A stretch of DNA of 15,434 nt from Euryarchaeota archaeon UBA220 (GCA_002501885.1 DAON01000039.1:1-15434); one strand, 5' to 3'; positions 6,222 to 13,165 are shown, numbered from the stretch's first letter. Notes: generated by a model from the letters alone, not told the origin. Numbers and translations: made by a program.

Positions 6222-7649
6222 ATGACATGGGATGAACCGGAGGAGAAAGAACCCGAAATGGGTGAAGAGGATGAGTGGCAACTATTCGCCTCAGCCGGAT
6301 ACGCATCAGCCGAAGCCGTAGTTGACTCCGGGTCCGAGCCATCGGAATCTGAGGAAGAGGAAGTCTGGTTCGATGGCGACGACATCGAAGCTAATGGGGT
6401 ATCGCTGGATTGGGATGCGCCCCCGTGCCCCACTCCTCTAGGAATTGCTCACATAATCAAACTTGGAGTCTGTGACCATTGCCTACACAGGATAGGAGGG
6501 CGTAGAACGAAGAACTCGGGCTCCGAGGGAGGGAAGGAAATCAGAGAAGACGCACACGCCAGAGACCCTGATATCGCCAAATTCGGCGCCCCCGAACTTT
6601 GTCCCCTATGTGAGGATCTATTCGACGATGTTGGAAACATTGTCAGCAGGGTGGCCGAATCGGTATCAGGAGTTCAACACTCCACCATGCAATTCGGAAT
6701 CCACCTTCCGAAGGACCTAATCCAGGAAGAGGACAGAATCAGGAGCAGACACGGAGCACCCGGATCTAGGCCTCTTAAGGCGGCATTCGTAGATGCCATT
6801 CAAGCCGATTTGTCAAATCTTCTGAGCAATGTCAGTTTCGTCAAGGAGAATCCCGATCTAATGATTCGAGTCGATGGATTGACTCTCAGAGTAGACATCG
6901 ACATACGCCCAGTATTTCTCTATGGCAGATATAGGAAACTCAGTAGAGAAATTCCACAGACAAGATGGCCATGTAGAGCCTGTAGGGGGAGAGATGAGGG
7001 CTGCGAGTCATGTCAAGGTACTGGGCTGCAATACCCTGATTCTGTACAGGATTTGATTGGCGAACCAATCCGCGAGGCCTTGAATGCAGAGAACACATCA
7101 TTCCACGGAATGGGGCGTGAGGACATCGATGTCAGATGTCTAGGCGCTGGCAGACCATTCGTACTCGAAATCAAGAACCCACTAGTCAGAGAATACAATC
7201 TCGAAGAACTGGTTTCGATGGTAAACAGTAATGCTTCTGAAAAGGTCGAAATTGATTCTCTTGAATGGACTCATAAGAAGAGAGTCGCGATGGTAAAGCA
7301 GCATAGATCTGAGAAGACTTACACAATCCGCTTCAAGACAAGCGTGACTCAAGATGAGGACGAAGCAATTGCAGCCATCGAGAGTCTGTCAGGAACGACT
7401 CTTGAGCAGGAGACTCCGAAGAGAGTCTCTCATCGTAGGGCAGCAAAGACCCGTAAGCGAAAAGTGGTATCAGTCGACAAGGCAATCGTCGATGGTGACG
7501 AAATTGAAATCACTCTAAGATGTGAAGCTGGAACTTACATCAAAGAACTCGTACACTCCGATGAGGGAAGGACAGTACCCTCAGTGAGTGGAGTTCTAGA
7601 CTGTGAATGTGAGGTACTGTGGCTCGATGTGGAGGAAATCCACTACTAA
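6222..7649 (+). CDS. pus10: tRNA pseudouridine synthase Pus10
   Basis: Makes pseudouridine 54 (and 55 in some archaea) in the T-arm of tRNA. A zinc site is formed by C84-x2-C87 and C127-x2-C130 (GVCDHC and CPLC). A second CRAC-x6-CESC cluster precedes GTGLQYPDSV. The catalytic motif GREDIDVRCLG contains the likely nucleophile D301. The C-terminal substrate-binding hallmark EAGTYIKELVHSDEGRTVPS is intact. Residues 1-70 are a strongly acidic, low-complexity extension (EPEEKEPEMGEEDE, then a SESEEEE-type stretch) that I do not recall in other archaeal Pus10 proteins; together with it the 475-aa length exceeds the usual archaeal size. The ATG at 6222 is preceded by GGTGA in ATGGTGATCCA. It shares direction with L21e/rpo4 downstream, so it may be co-transcribed with translation genes. 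Confidence 0.95.
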   Translation: MTWDEPEEKEPEMGEEDEWQLFASAGYASAEAVVDSGSEPSESEEEEVWFDGDDIEANGVSLDWDAPPCPTPLGIAHIIKLGVCDHCLHRIGGRRTKNSGSEGGKEIREDAHARDPDIAKFGAPELCPLCEDLFDDVGNIVSRVAESVSGVQHSTMQFGIHLPKDLIQEEDRIRSRHGAPGSRPLKAAFVDAIQADLSNLLSNVSFVKENPDLMIRVDGLTLRVDIDIRPVFLYGRYRKLSREIPQTRWPCRACRGRDEGCESCQGTGLQYPDSVQDLIGEPIREALNAENTSFHGMGREDIDVRCLGAGRPFVLEIKNPLVREYNLEELVSMVNSNASEKVEIDSLEWTHKKRVAMVKQHRSEKTYTIRFKTSVTQDEDEAIAAIESLSGTTLEQETPKRVSHRRAAKTRKRKVVSVDKAIVDGDEIEITLRCEAGTYIKELVHSDEGRTVPSVSGVLDCECEVLWLDVEEIHY

Positions 7650-7689
7650 GGTGTCCGAGTGTTCATCCGAGGCCTTAAGAAGAATCGGC

Positions 7690-7718
7690 AGGTCGAACGC
7701 TCCCGCGACCTACGGTCG
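7690..7718 (+). promoter_or_regulatory. Competing hairpins in L21e leader
   Basis: AGGTCG (7690-7695) can pair with CGACCT (7706-7711). The same CGACC (7706-7710) can instead pair with GGTCG (7714-7718) across a TAC loop. The two hairpins are mutually exclusive and end just before the GGTGAT Shine-Dalgarno (7722-7727). Such an arrangement is compatible with leader control of a ribosomal protein gene, but short stems like these can also occur by chance. Confidence 0.35.
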
Positions 7719-7730
7719 GATGGTGATATA

Positions 7731-8024
7731 ATGGCAAAGAGAGCACACGGTCCTCGTCAGGGTACACGCAGTATTCTGAAGAAGAGCAAGGCTGATCGAA
7801 GCAGGGTTTTCATCAACCGAGTAATGCACCCATATTCCGAGGGAGACAGGGTTGCAATAGTGCTTGATGGAGCTCAGCAGAAGGGCATGCCTCATCGCCG
7901 ATTCCAAGGCAAGACTGGAATCATTACTGGCAGTCAGGGAAGGGCATACATAGTCTCGGTTTCAGATGGTAATGCAAACAAGACCGTCGTAGCAAGACCG
8001 GAACACCTCAGGCCTATGGAGTGA
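7731..8024 (+). CDS. rpl21e: Large-subunit ribosomal protein L21e (eL21)
   Basis: A 97-aa archaeal/eukaryotic ribosomal protein of the 50S subunit. The family pattern is clear: N-terminal basic RAHGPRQGTR, then YSEGDRVAIVLD, HRRFQGKTGIITG, GRAYIVSV and the ending RPEHLRPME. The frame extends 24 residues upstream to a GTG at 7659, but the family begins at MAKRAHG, and ATG 7731 has a good Shine-Dalgarno (GGTGAT) just upstream. The extension also carries the leader hairpins. The stop is followed by the rpo4 ATG after 5 nt, and the GGAGTGA that covers the L21e stop serves as the rpo4 ribosome-binding site, so the two are translationally linked. This is the conserved archaeal L21e-rpoF-DUF655-ksgA order. 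Confidence 0.96.
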   Translation: MAKRAHGPRQGTRSILKKSKADRSRVFINRVMHPYSEGDRVAIVLDGAQQKGMPHRRFQGKTGIITGSQGRAYIVSVSDGNANKTVVARPEHLRPME

Positions 8025-8029
8025 GAATC

Positions 8030-8383
8030 ATGTCAGAGAAGGAGTACACAGACTTCGCTACAGTGAGAGACCTACTGGTCAAGACAAACGAGCGCCGAGG
8101 AGAACTTTCGTACGAGCAGACCATGGCTCTACAACACGCTGAGTGGGCTGCTAGTGAGAACCGTGGTGGAACCAAGACCGACTCCAAGGTTTTTGCAGCA
8201 CTTAGAGACGAGTTGGCTCAAAATGAGAAACTCGCAGGACATCCAGAGATTTGTGCCAAGTTGGCAGAACTCTGCCCAACAGATGTTCCAGATGTGAGAG
8301 TGGTAATTGCCAGTAAGCGAATTGCCATGGACACACCAGAGATTGAGGAAATAATCACCCTCATCCGCCAACATGTCCTTTGA
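8030..8383 (+). CDS. rpo4: RNA polymerase subunit Rpo4 (RpoF)
   Basis: The archaeal counterpart of eukaryotic RPB4. With Rpo7 it forms the stalk of RNA polymerase, which acts in promoter opening and binds emerging RNA. The 117-aa protein is all-helical. The recognisable family features are TVRDLLVKTNER, LSYEQTMALQHAEWAA, the LCPTDVPDVRVVIASKRI core and the terminal EEIEEIITLIRQH-type helix. The frame extends to a GTG at 8021 that overlaps the L21e stop. ATG 8030 is preferred because GGAGTGA at 8018-8024 is correctly placed. The match is modest, as is usual for this fast-evolving subunit, but the neighbours L21e and DUF655 make it firm. Confidence 0.9.
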   Translation: MSEKEYTDFATVRDLLVKTNERRGELSYEQTMALQHAEWAASENRGGTKTDSKVFAALRDELAQNEKLAGHPEICAKLAELCPTDVPDVRVVIASKRIAMDTPEIEEIITLIRQHVL

Positions 8384-8428
8384 AGGGCAAAATATCTGAT
8401 TTTATCTAACGATTTCATTCAAGTGGGG

Positions 8429-8446
8429 AAACCGCTCTCGAGGTTT
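8429..8446 (+). promoter_or_regulatory. Hairpin covering the DUF655 Shine-Dalgarno
   Basis: AAACC (8429-8433) pairs with GGTTT (8442-8446) across an 8-nt loop. The probable Shine-Dalgarno GAGGT (8440-8444) falls in the loop edge and 3' stem, so folding would hide it. The 70-nt gap 8384-8453 also has TATA-like AT-rich stretches (about 8390-8406), so a promoter here is possible. Confidence 0.3.
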
Positions 8447-8453
8447 GAGGAAT

Positions 8454-9023
8454 ATGCAGTTTGGCGGACCAAACGAGCCCGACGAGGAGCCGATTCCTCC
8501 GTTTCAGTCAGAGACTCACATCAGAATTCTAGACATGCAGGACAGACGCCCAATTGGTCATGAAATGACAGGACTTACTCGCCCCGGATTGTTCCTGATT
8601 AGGGCCAGAGTGAACGATGCTGATGGCATCGAGATTGGATCTACCATCGAGAAGGATTCTGCCGGTATCGGCGCCCTTAGCGAACTTAGATTGAAGGACA
8701 TCACCGAGAATGCTAACTCTGAACTTTTGGATGCAATATCTGAGGCAATTTCCGAAGATTCGCACATACACATTCAGTTCTACAATAGTGCCGGCCCGAT
8801 GACCCGCAAATTCCACTCATTCCAGTTACTACCAGGAATAGGAAACGCGAAAGCAATTCAGATGGTAGGTCTCAGAGGTTCTGGGTGGCACGAATTCTCC
8901 ACTATCGACGAAGCCTGTACTATTGACTCGATTAGACTCCTAGCTGAACGATATCTCAAGGAGATGGAGGATGAAGCACAGACTCCTCGGCTGCTCGACC
9001 TTTTAGTCCGCGCCGATCTCTAA
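8454..9023 (+). CDS. DUF655 protein (OB-fold plus helix-hairpin-helix)
   Basis: A conserved archaeal protein of unknown function, probably nucleic-acid binding. Residues about 20-110 should form the OB-fold-like DUF655 core. A helix-hairpin-helix follows at about 120-150: FHSFQLLPGIGNAKAIQMV, then GWHEFSTIDEA. Known: DUF655 genes sit between rpoF and ksgA in many archaea, as here, which suggests a link with transcription, rRNA maturation or ribosome assembly. The frame extends to TTG 8445; ATG 8454 fits GAGGT at 8440-8444 with 9 nt spacing. It has an acidic, proline-containing N-terminal tail (PNEPDEEPIPP). ksgA starts 13 nt after its stop. Confidence 0.87.
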   Translation: MQFGGPNEPDEEPIPPFQSETHIRILDMQDRRPIGHEMTGLTRPGLFLIRARVNDADGIEIGSTIEKDSAGIGALSELRLKDITENANSELLDAISEAISEDSHIHIQFYNSAGPMTRKFHSFQLLPGIGNAKAIQMVGLRGSGWHEFSTIDEACTIDSIRLLAERYLKEMEDEAQTPRLLDLLVRADL

Positions 9024-9036
9024 TCGGGGTAATCGG

Positions 9037-9933
9037 ATGGACGACTTAGACATCAGATTACTAGTGGACCTACTTAGAGATAGAATCACCCCAGACAAGG
9101 GTTTAGGCCAGCACTTTCTGATTGATGAATCGGTTGTTGATAGGTCAATTGAACTTGCAAATTCCTCACTTCCACTTAGTGATTCGAAAATAATTGAGAT
9201 TGGTCCGGGGGCTGGTTCTCTCACACTCGGTCTTCTCAGAGCGGGCGCTACTGTATCGGCCTTTGAGGTCGATGAGGAGGCAATATCTCATCTTGCTAGG
9301 GTGTTCAATGGAGCAAATGGCAGACTAGAAGTGTTCAATCAGGATGCTCTACAAGCCGATTGGCCAGAGAATGCAACCCATGTGGTCGCCAACATCCCCT
9401 ATCAGATTTCCAGCCCCCTTCTAGGCCGGATACAGAAGCATCACTCTCAGTATCCATTTACTTCTGTAGTACTACTCGTGCAGGATGAGTTTGCTGATAG
9501 GATGATGAATAATAGAAATGATACAGCCTCAGGCCCACTCTCACTCTCACTTTGGTTAGATTTTGATGTCGAACTAGATGTCAAAGTACCTCCACATTGC
9601 TTCAGTCCATCTCCTAGAGTAAGCTCAAGGCTTGTTAGACTAACTCCAAATGGAAGAGAACTCGATATTGATCGCAGGCTGTTCCGTACAATAACAAGTC
9701 ACTGCTTTGCAAACAAGCGCCGCAAGATGAGAACTTTACTTTCCCAAACACCACGACGACTATCCCGAAACAAGGGCTGGCACAAAGGACGTTGGAAAGA
9801 TGCAATTGGCGCAATAATCGAATTTTCTCCAGACGAAATGTCTCAGGACTGGCTGAATCTCAGACCAGAGAATCTGAAGATCTCAGATTGGGTTATTTTG
9901 TCGAAGTCAATTTCATCATTTCCAGTCGAATAG
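9037..9933 (+). CDS. ksgA: 16S rRNA dimethyladenosine transferase KsgA/RsmA
   Basis: Dimethylates two adjacent adenosines in the 3'-terminal helix 45 of 16S rRNA with S-adenosylmethionine, a late small-subunit assembly step. Diagnostic sequences are the N-terminal GQHFL (24-28), the SAM-binding EIGPGAG (54-60), the acidic loop FEVDE that holds the ribose, and the catalytic NIPY (119-122) before QISSPLL. The C-terminal helical domain contains FSPSPRVSSRLVRL and CFANKRRKMRTLL, both typical of the family. The 298-aa length is slightly above the usual archaeal size of about 270. It is the last gene of the L21e-rpo4-DUF655-ksgA block. The HemK-type methyltransferase that often follows ksgA in archaea is absent here. 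Confidence 0.95.
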   Translation: MDDLDIRLLVDLLRDRITPDKGLGQHFLIDESVVDRSIELANSSLPLSDSKIIEIGPGAGSLTLGLLRAGATVSAFEVDEEAISHLARVFNGANGRLEVFNQDALQADWPENATHVVANIPYQISSPLLGRIQKHHSQYPFTSVVLLVQDEFADRMMNNRNDTASGPLSLSLWLDFDVELDVKVPPHCFSPSPRVSSRLVRLTPNGRELDIDRRLFRTITSHCFANKRRKMRTLLSQTPRRLSRNKGWHKGRWKDAIGAIIEFSPDEMSQDWLNLRPENLKISDWVILSKSISSFPVE

Positions 9934-10022
9934 TGAGGGTTTTGACATCGCCTTGATAGAGGGCCCCCGGCTCCGCTGGATAGGGCAGCAGGGCGCGAAG
10001 AGACCCTAGCTCAGGACTTAGT
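9934..10022 (+). other. GC-rich, possibly structured intergenic segment
   Basis: An 89-nt gap of higher GC than its surroundings. CCGGC (9967-9971) pairs with GCTGG (9975-9979) over a TCC loop, and AGGG near 9990 can pair with CCCT at 10003-10006. The stretch GCAGCAGGGCGCGAA (9985-9999) is one inserted base away from a conserved archaeal 16S rRNA segment (GCAGCAGGCGCGAA). No open frame or tRNA fits. It could be a leader or a small RNA; nothing proves either. Confidence 0.35.
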
Positions 10023-11117
10023 ATGGCAAAGAAGGACACCTATCTAGCGCTTCTGAGAAGAGGTATCGATGAGAATACAGCGCATCTTCTTTCAGACAGC
10101 GGTGTAAAGGTTGGCGATATCAAGAAACTCGACATAGAGACACTCTCCAATAACTATGGCCTGAAGAAGGAAGTCGCAGAATCTGTCCTAGATGCAGTCA
10201 AATCAGGACCGAGAGACTCAGGTAAGCAGAGATTCCTAGCCGATGTCCTAGCTGATAGGACGAAGAAGAAAGTCGACACCATTGAGGAGAGGAGATTCAA
10301 GCGTGAACAGAAGGACCTTCACGCAGAACTGCTCGAGAAGAAGGAGCAACTCAGAATCGCTCGTGTTGAGCAATTCAGAAACAAGAAGTTGGTGATGAAC
10401 AGACTTGGTAAGACCATCGAACTCATTGTCAAACTTGAGAATACATTTGATGATGAGTCCAAGGATGAGCAACGCTCCAAGTTGCGCGACCAGTTAGAGA
10501 CTCGGGGACTTGAGGCCGCAAGGGATCATGAGATGCTAGAATTAGTAGGAACGCCACAAGATATTGTTGATTTCCGCAGGAAGATTGCACCCAAGATATG
10601 TATGCACGCATGCCCATCATGTGGAGAAGAAATCGATCCCATTCAGAGTAATGTGATGGACGATATGTCCGACTTTTCTCTAATCTGCTGGGAGTGCGAG
10701 GAAGAATTCAAGGCGCCGATGGCGCAGTTGGTAGAGGACAGATTAAACAACGGCTCTAGAATCAAGATTGACCCCAAGAAGAAACCACGCCTCACTGTCA
10801 AGAGACCTCCGAGAAAGAAGACAGACTCTACTTCCATTACGGAACAGATGATCAAGGATTTAGAATCAGCTGGCGCTAGCGCCGAGGAACTAGAGGCTGC
10901 AGCCGAGTCAAGCAAACTCTCAGGTGTGTTGATGAGTATAGATGACTGGATTGACCAGACCATCGCAGCCAAGGGATACATCCAGGCACAAGAGCACCGT
11001 GAGGAATTTATCATCGCAACAGGAGCAGGTGCTACTAAGTTCAACAAGTGGATGAAGAAGGCTGGATTAGTCTTCAATAAGCAGACCGGAAGATGGACTC
11101 GCTGGGAAGATCGCTGA
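10023..11117 (+). CDS. Unrecognised HhH/coiled-coil/zinc-ribbon protein
   Basis: I do not recognise this 364-aa protein as a named family. Residues about 8-60 look like a small helical HhH/SAM-like bundle (LLRRGIDENTAHLLSDSGV, then LKKEVAESVLDAV). A long charged coiled coil spans about 75-180. A zinc ribbon follows: C197-x2-C200 and C222-x2-C225, with an extra C193 and H195 just before. A basic KKKPRLTVKRPPRKK stretch (about 257-271) could contact nucleic acid. The C-terminal 65 residues (SIDDWIDQTI to RWTRWEDR) form a possible small helical domain. There is no signal peptide or membrane span, so it should be cytoplasmic. The stop is followed by the ferredoxin gene after 9 nt. A DNA- or RNA-binding role is inference only. 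Confidence 0.85.
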   Translation: MAKKDTYLALLRRGIDENTAHLLSDSGVKVGDIKKLDIETLSNNYGLKKEVAESVLDAVKSGPRDSGKQRFLADVLADRTKKKVDTIEERRFKREQKDLHAELLEKKEQLRIARVEQFRNKKLVMNRLGKTIELIVKLENTFDDESKDEQRSKLRDQLETRGLEAARDHEMLELVGTPQDIVDFRRKIAPKICMHACPSCGEEIDPIQSNVMDDMSDFSLICWECEEEFKAPMAQLVEDRLNNGSRIKIDPKKKPRLTVKRPPRKKTDSTSITEQMIKDLESAGASAEELEAAAESSKLSGVLMSIDDWIDQTIAAKGYIQAQEHREEFIIATGAGATKFNKWMKKAGLVFNKQTGRWTRWEDR

Positions 11118-11126
11118 GGCGGTTTG

Positions 11127-11429
11127 ATGAGTGAAGAAAAACCGGTCATCCGGTTCTTCAAAGGCTCTAAGCCAATCGGAATAGCTGCTGTTGTACCCGA
11201 AGCCCCGCTCCTGGAAATGGCTGAGATAGCCGGTGTCGAGATACCTACGAACTGCACTTCAGGAACCTGCGGCACATGTCTAGTTACATTGCTTGAGGGT
11301 GAAGTGGAACTTCCCGAAGTTCTGCCTCCTGGTTTGGACGATGAGTTGGTACAACTAGGGGGAATGCTCACTTGTTGCATCAAACCAAAGGGTTCGTGTG
11401 ATATCGATGTAATTCCTCCTGCTTGGTGA
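11127..11429 (+). CDS. Plant-type 2Fe-2S ferredoxin
   Basis: A small one-electron carrier of about 100 aa. The [2Fe-2S] ligands are C43-x4-C48-x2-C51 in NCTSGTCGTC and a fourth cysteine at C83 (or C84) in MLTCC, the spacing of plant/cyanobacterial-type ferredoxins. The N-terminal beta strand and helix (FFKGSKPIGIAAVVP, then LLEMAEIAGVEIP) match the fold. The frame extends one codon upstream to TTG 11124; ATG 11127 with GAGGCGG upstream is the natural start. Redox partners cannot be read from sequence. The desaturase, a fatty-acid or carotenoid oxygenase, or Fe-S assembly are all possible. A tiny membrane protein gene follows after 4 nt and may be functionally tied to it. Confidence 0.92.
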   Translation: MSEEKPVIRFFKGSKPIGIAAVVPEAPLLEMAEIAGVEIPTNCTSGTCGTCLVTLLEGEVELPEVLPPGLDDELVQLGGMLTCCIKPKGSCDIDVIPPAW

Positions 11430-11433
11430 TTCA

Positions 11434-11604
11434 ATGGTTGATTGGTCGGATTCGGAATTCCTTACTCTACTAATCATCGACCTACTAGCCATTGGCATCG
11501 CTGTTTGGTGGCTTTCGACTAAGTTCACCTCTAAGATGAGGGAAGTTGAGGAAAGAATGACAAGAGCTAGAATGAGAGATTCTGAAATCTTGGAAGACGA
11601 ATGA
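11434..11604 (+). CDS. 56-residue single-span membrane protein
   Basis: An ATG at 11434 has Shine-Dalgarno GGTGA (11425-11429) overlapping the ferredoxin stop 4 nt upstream, so translation is coupled. The product begins MVDWSDSEF, then a hydrophobic span at about residues 9-28 (LTLLIIDLLAIGIAVWWLS), then a charged tail (KMREVEERMTRARM) ending ILEDE. The tail looks like a helix or coiled coil. The topology is probably N-out, C-in by the positive-inside rule. I recognise no family. The ribosome-binding site, composition and tight coupling make it a likely real small protein, possibly a membrane anchor for the ferredoxin or another partner. Its stop abuts, without a gap, the stop of the convergent DUF59-like gene. 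Confidence 0.7.
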   Translation: MVDWSDSEFLTLLIIDLLAIGIAVWWLSTKFTSKMREVEERMTRARMRDSEILEDE

Positions 11605-11898
11605 CTACTCGTTAATTGCAGCAGTCCATCTCTTGGCTTGTGGTATGCCTACAACCTCGATATGACAACCAAGAACTCCTCTCTGTGAGCTTATTTCTCG
11701 CTTGAGTGAAATCAAATCATCTAAGCAGCAAGGGCAGTGAGGATGAGGTGGACTGACCCACATTTCGACAATTCCAGATTCACTAACTTCAACCCCTTTG
11801 AGAATCGATTCATCAGTTATCAGACTGCCATGAGGTTCCTTGCGTTCACCAAGAACCCTTGCTAATCTCATCTGTGCTTTCTTTTGCGCTCTAGTCAT
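11605..11898 (-). CDS. DUF59/MIP18-like Fe-S assembly protein
   Basis: A 97-aa protein. Residues about 28-95 resemble the DUF59 (MIP18/SufT/PaaD-like) fold: DESILKGVEVSESGIVEMWVS, where the family has the DPE-x-GINIVDLGLV strand, then PHPHCPCCLDDL with C55, C57 and C58, where the family has the TTPGCP cysteine turn, then a helix and GVLGCHIEVVGIP. DUF59 proteins help mature Fe-S clusters in target proteins. The usual DPE triad is degraded (DES), so this is a divergent member and the call is moderate. The N-terminal MTRAQKKAQMRLARVLGERK stretch is basic and helical. The start has GGAGTGGT upstream, and the M24 peptidase stop lies 1 nt before its ATG, so the two are co-translated. Its own stop abuts that of the small membrane gene. 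Confidence 0.6.
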   Translation of the reverse strand: MTRAQKKAQMRLARVLGERKEPHGSLITDESILKGVEVSESGIVEMWVSPPHPHCPCCLDDLISLKREISSQRGVLGCHIEVVGIPQAKRWTAAINE

Positions 11899-11899
11899 G

Positions 11900-13165
11900 C
11901 TACCACTCCGTCAGCATAGGAAATGAATCTCCCATCGTAAGGCACTCCATACCCTCACTGCTTCTGACCCATGTGTCTTCGGTACCAATCGCGCCATTCG
12001 GATGAATTACCTTCGGCTCTATTGCCATAGTGCCGCCTACTTGCAGAGGACGGTCAAAACCTCTTGCGATTACTGGAGTCTCATCTAATTCCAGTCCTAC
12101 TGAGTGACCTAGGAATCTAGCTTGATCTGGAGGCATTCCCATGAGATGACCTGAATGCCCCATCTCTGCTGCCATCTCACTACCCCGACTCCATACAGTA
12201 GAGCAATCATCCCCTCGGCCAAGGCCGTTGACGAGTGAATCTCTTATTTCGGACATATCGTCAAGCCTCTCATGCCACTCAGAGGATAACGAGCCAGCGC
12301 TGAATATGCGTGTACAGTCCGAGACATATCCTCGATGAACATGAACGATGTCAACCAGAACAGGCTCATTCTCATCTACTCGTGCAAATCCAGCCCCCAG
12401 TGAGGCGATTGGATTCGCGCCCAAACCTGCGACACCAGAGTCGAAGTACGAAGGTACTGCGCCTGAGCTTCCTGCGGCTATCACCACCCTATCACAATCC
12501 ATCGGCCAGTTTCTCATCCTAATTCTACCACCGAATCCAGCAGCCCTGCTGACTTCATCAGCCGCGGCTGCCATCTCGATCTCGGACTTTCCTGCACCCC
12601 CAGTGTCTCGAATTGTCTCGAACATCAATTGATTGATTCTTCCGCTCTCATTATGCATCTCAATTTCCCAATCTGACTTTATCTCCCTTAGGGCGAACAA
12701 CACTTCAGTGCAATCTAAACTCACGCCTTTGAGTCCTGAGAACTTCTCAGACAAGAAATCCCATCTTGAGCGAGGAACCTTTCCGCCAAGCATCCCCGGT
12801 GCCTTAGAGCATCCAGCTCCAATTAGCGAATCCTCAAGTCCATTCATTCGGGGTTGTTCAGTGATTTGGTGAGGAGCATTTGTTCCTCCAGCCTCAAACC
12901 TCGCTCGCTCAAGTGAGCGTTTTACCCAATGAACAGTCTCAATATCGGAGCCTTCTGCACCGACTAGGAGCATCGAACTCTGACGCCCGCCGGTTAGCCA
13001 ATACAACTCCACCGGGTCATCGATGAGTGCAGACTCCTGTCCAGCTCTGGCTAGAGCCTTGGACAGCATTGCTTGGCGTGCCTGCAATTCGGAAACTGGA
13101 ACCCTCCAGTCCTCACCATCGGGTCCGGTGAGCCTCCCAGCATCCCAGTCCATGGAACTGCTCAT
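11900..13165 (-). CDS. M24-family metallopeptidase (Xaa-Pro-aminopeptidase-like)
   Basis: A dinuclear metal peptidase with the pita-bread fold, cleaving N-terminal residues (often before proline) from peptides in the cytoplasm. All five metal ligands are present with normal spacing: D272 and D283 (VDIVHVHRGYVSDCTR, 11 apart), H354 (LGHSVG), E383 (IEPKVI) and E396 (GTEDTW). The N-terminal creatinase-like domain spans about residues 25-165. The 421-aa length suits prolidase/aminopeptidase P-like members more than methionine aminopeptidase. The exact specificity is not readable from sequence. ATG 13165 has GGAG (13170-13173) as ribosome-binding site. It is divergent from pgk, with a palindrome between, and is followed at 1 nt by the DUF59-like gene. 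Confidence 0.9.
   Translation of the reverse strand: MSSSMDWDAGRLTGPDGEDWRVPVSELQARQAMLSKALARAGQESALIDDPVELYWLTGGRQSSMLLVGAEGSDIETVHWVKRSLERARFEAGGTNAPHQITEQPRMNGLEDSLIGAGCSKAPGMLGGKVPRSRWDFLSEKFSGLKGVSLDCTEVLFALREIKSDWEIEMHNESGRINQLMFETIRDTGGAGKSEIEMAAAADEVSRAAGFGGRIRMRNWPMDCDRVVIAAGSSGAVPSYFDSGVAGLGANPIASLGAGFARVDENEPVLVDIVHVHRGYVSDCTRIFSAGSLSSEWHERLDDMSEIRDSLVNGLGRGDDCSTVWSRGSEMAAEMGHSGHLMGMPPDQARFLGHSVGLELDETPVIARGFDRPLQVGGTMAIEPKVIHPNGAIGTEDTWVRSSEGMECLTMGDSFPMLTEW

Noticed and set aside
6152..6433. 93-codon minus-strand frame opposite the Pus10 start
   Set aside because: Ser/Gly-rich translation produced by the reverse complement of the acidic Pus10 N-terminus; no independent support.
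7659..7730. 24-codon N-terminal extension of L21e from a GTG
   Set aside because: The family starts at MAKRAHG, which has its own Shine-Dalgarno, and the extension overlaps hairpin-forming leader sequence.
9934..10022. C/D-box guide RNA in the ksgA downstream gap
   Set aside because: A weak C-box-like TTGATAGA is present on the plus strand without a matching CTGA D box, and the minus-strand boxes are in the wrong order.
10643..11434. 263-codon open frame on the minus strand opposite the zinc-ribbon and ferredoxin genes
   Set aside because: The product is serine/proline-rich, with no recognisable domain and no ribosome-binding site. It lies across two well-supported genes and the spacer between them, so it is a frame shadow.
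12348..12872. Plus-strand frames opposite the M24 peptidase (94 and 79 codons)
   Set aside because: Ser/Pro-rich shadows with no domain; the peptidase on the minus strand has all five metal ligands.
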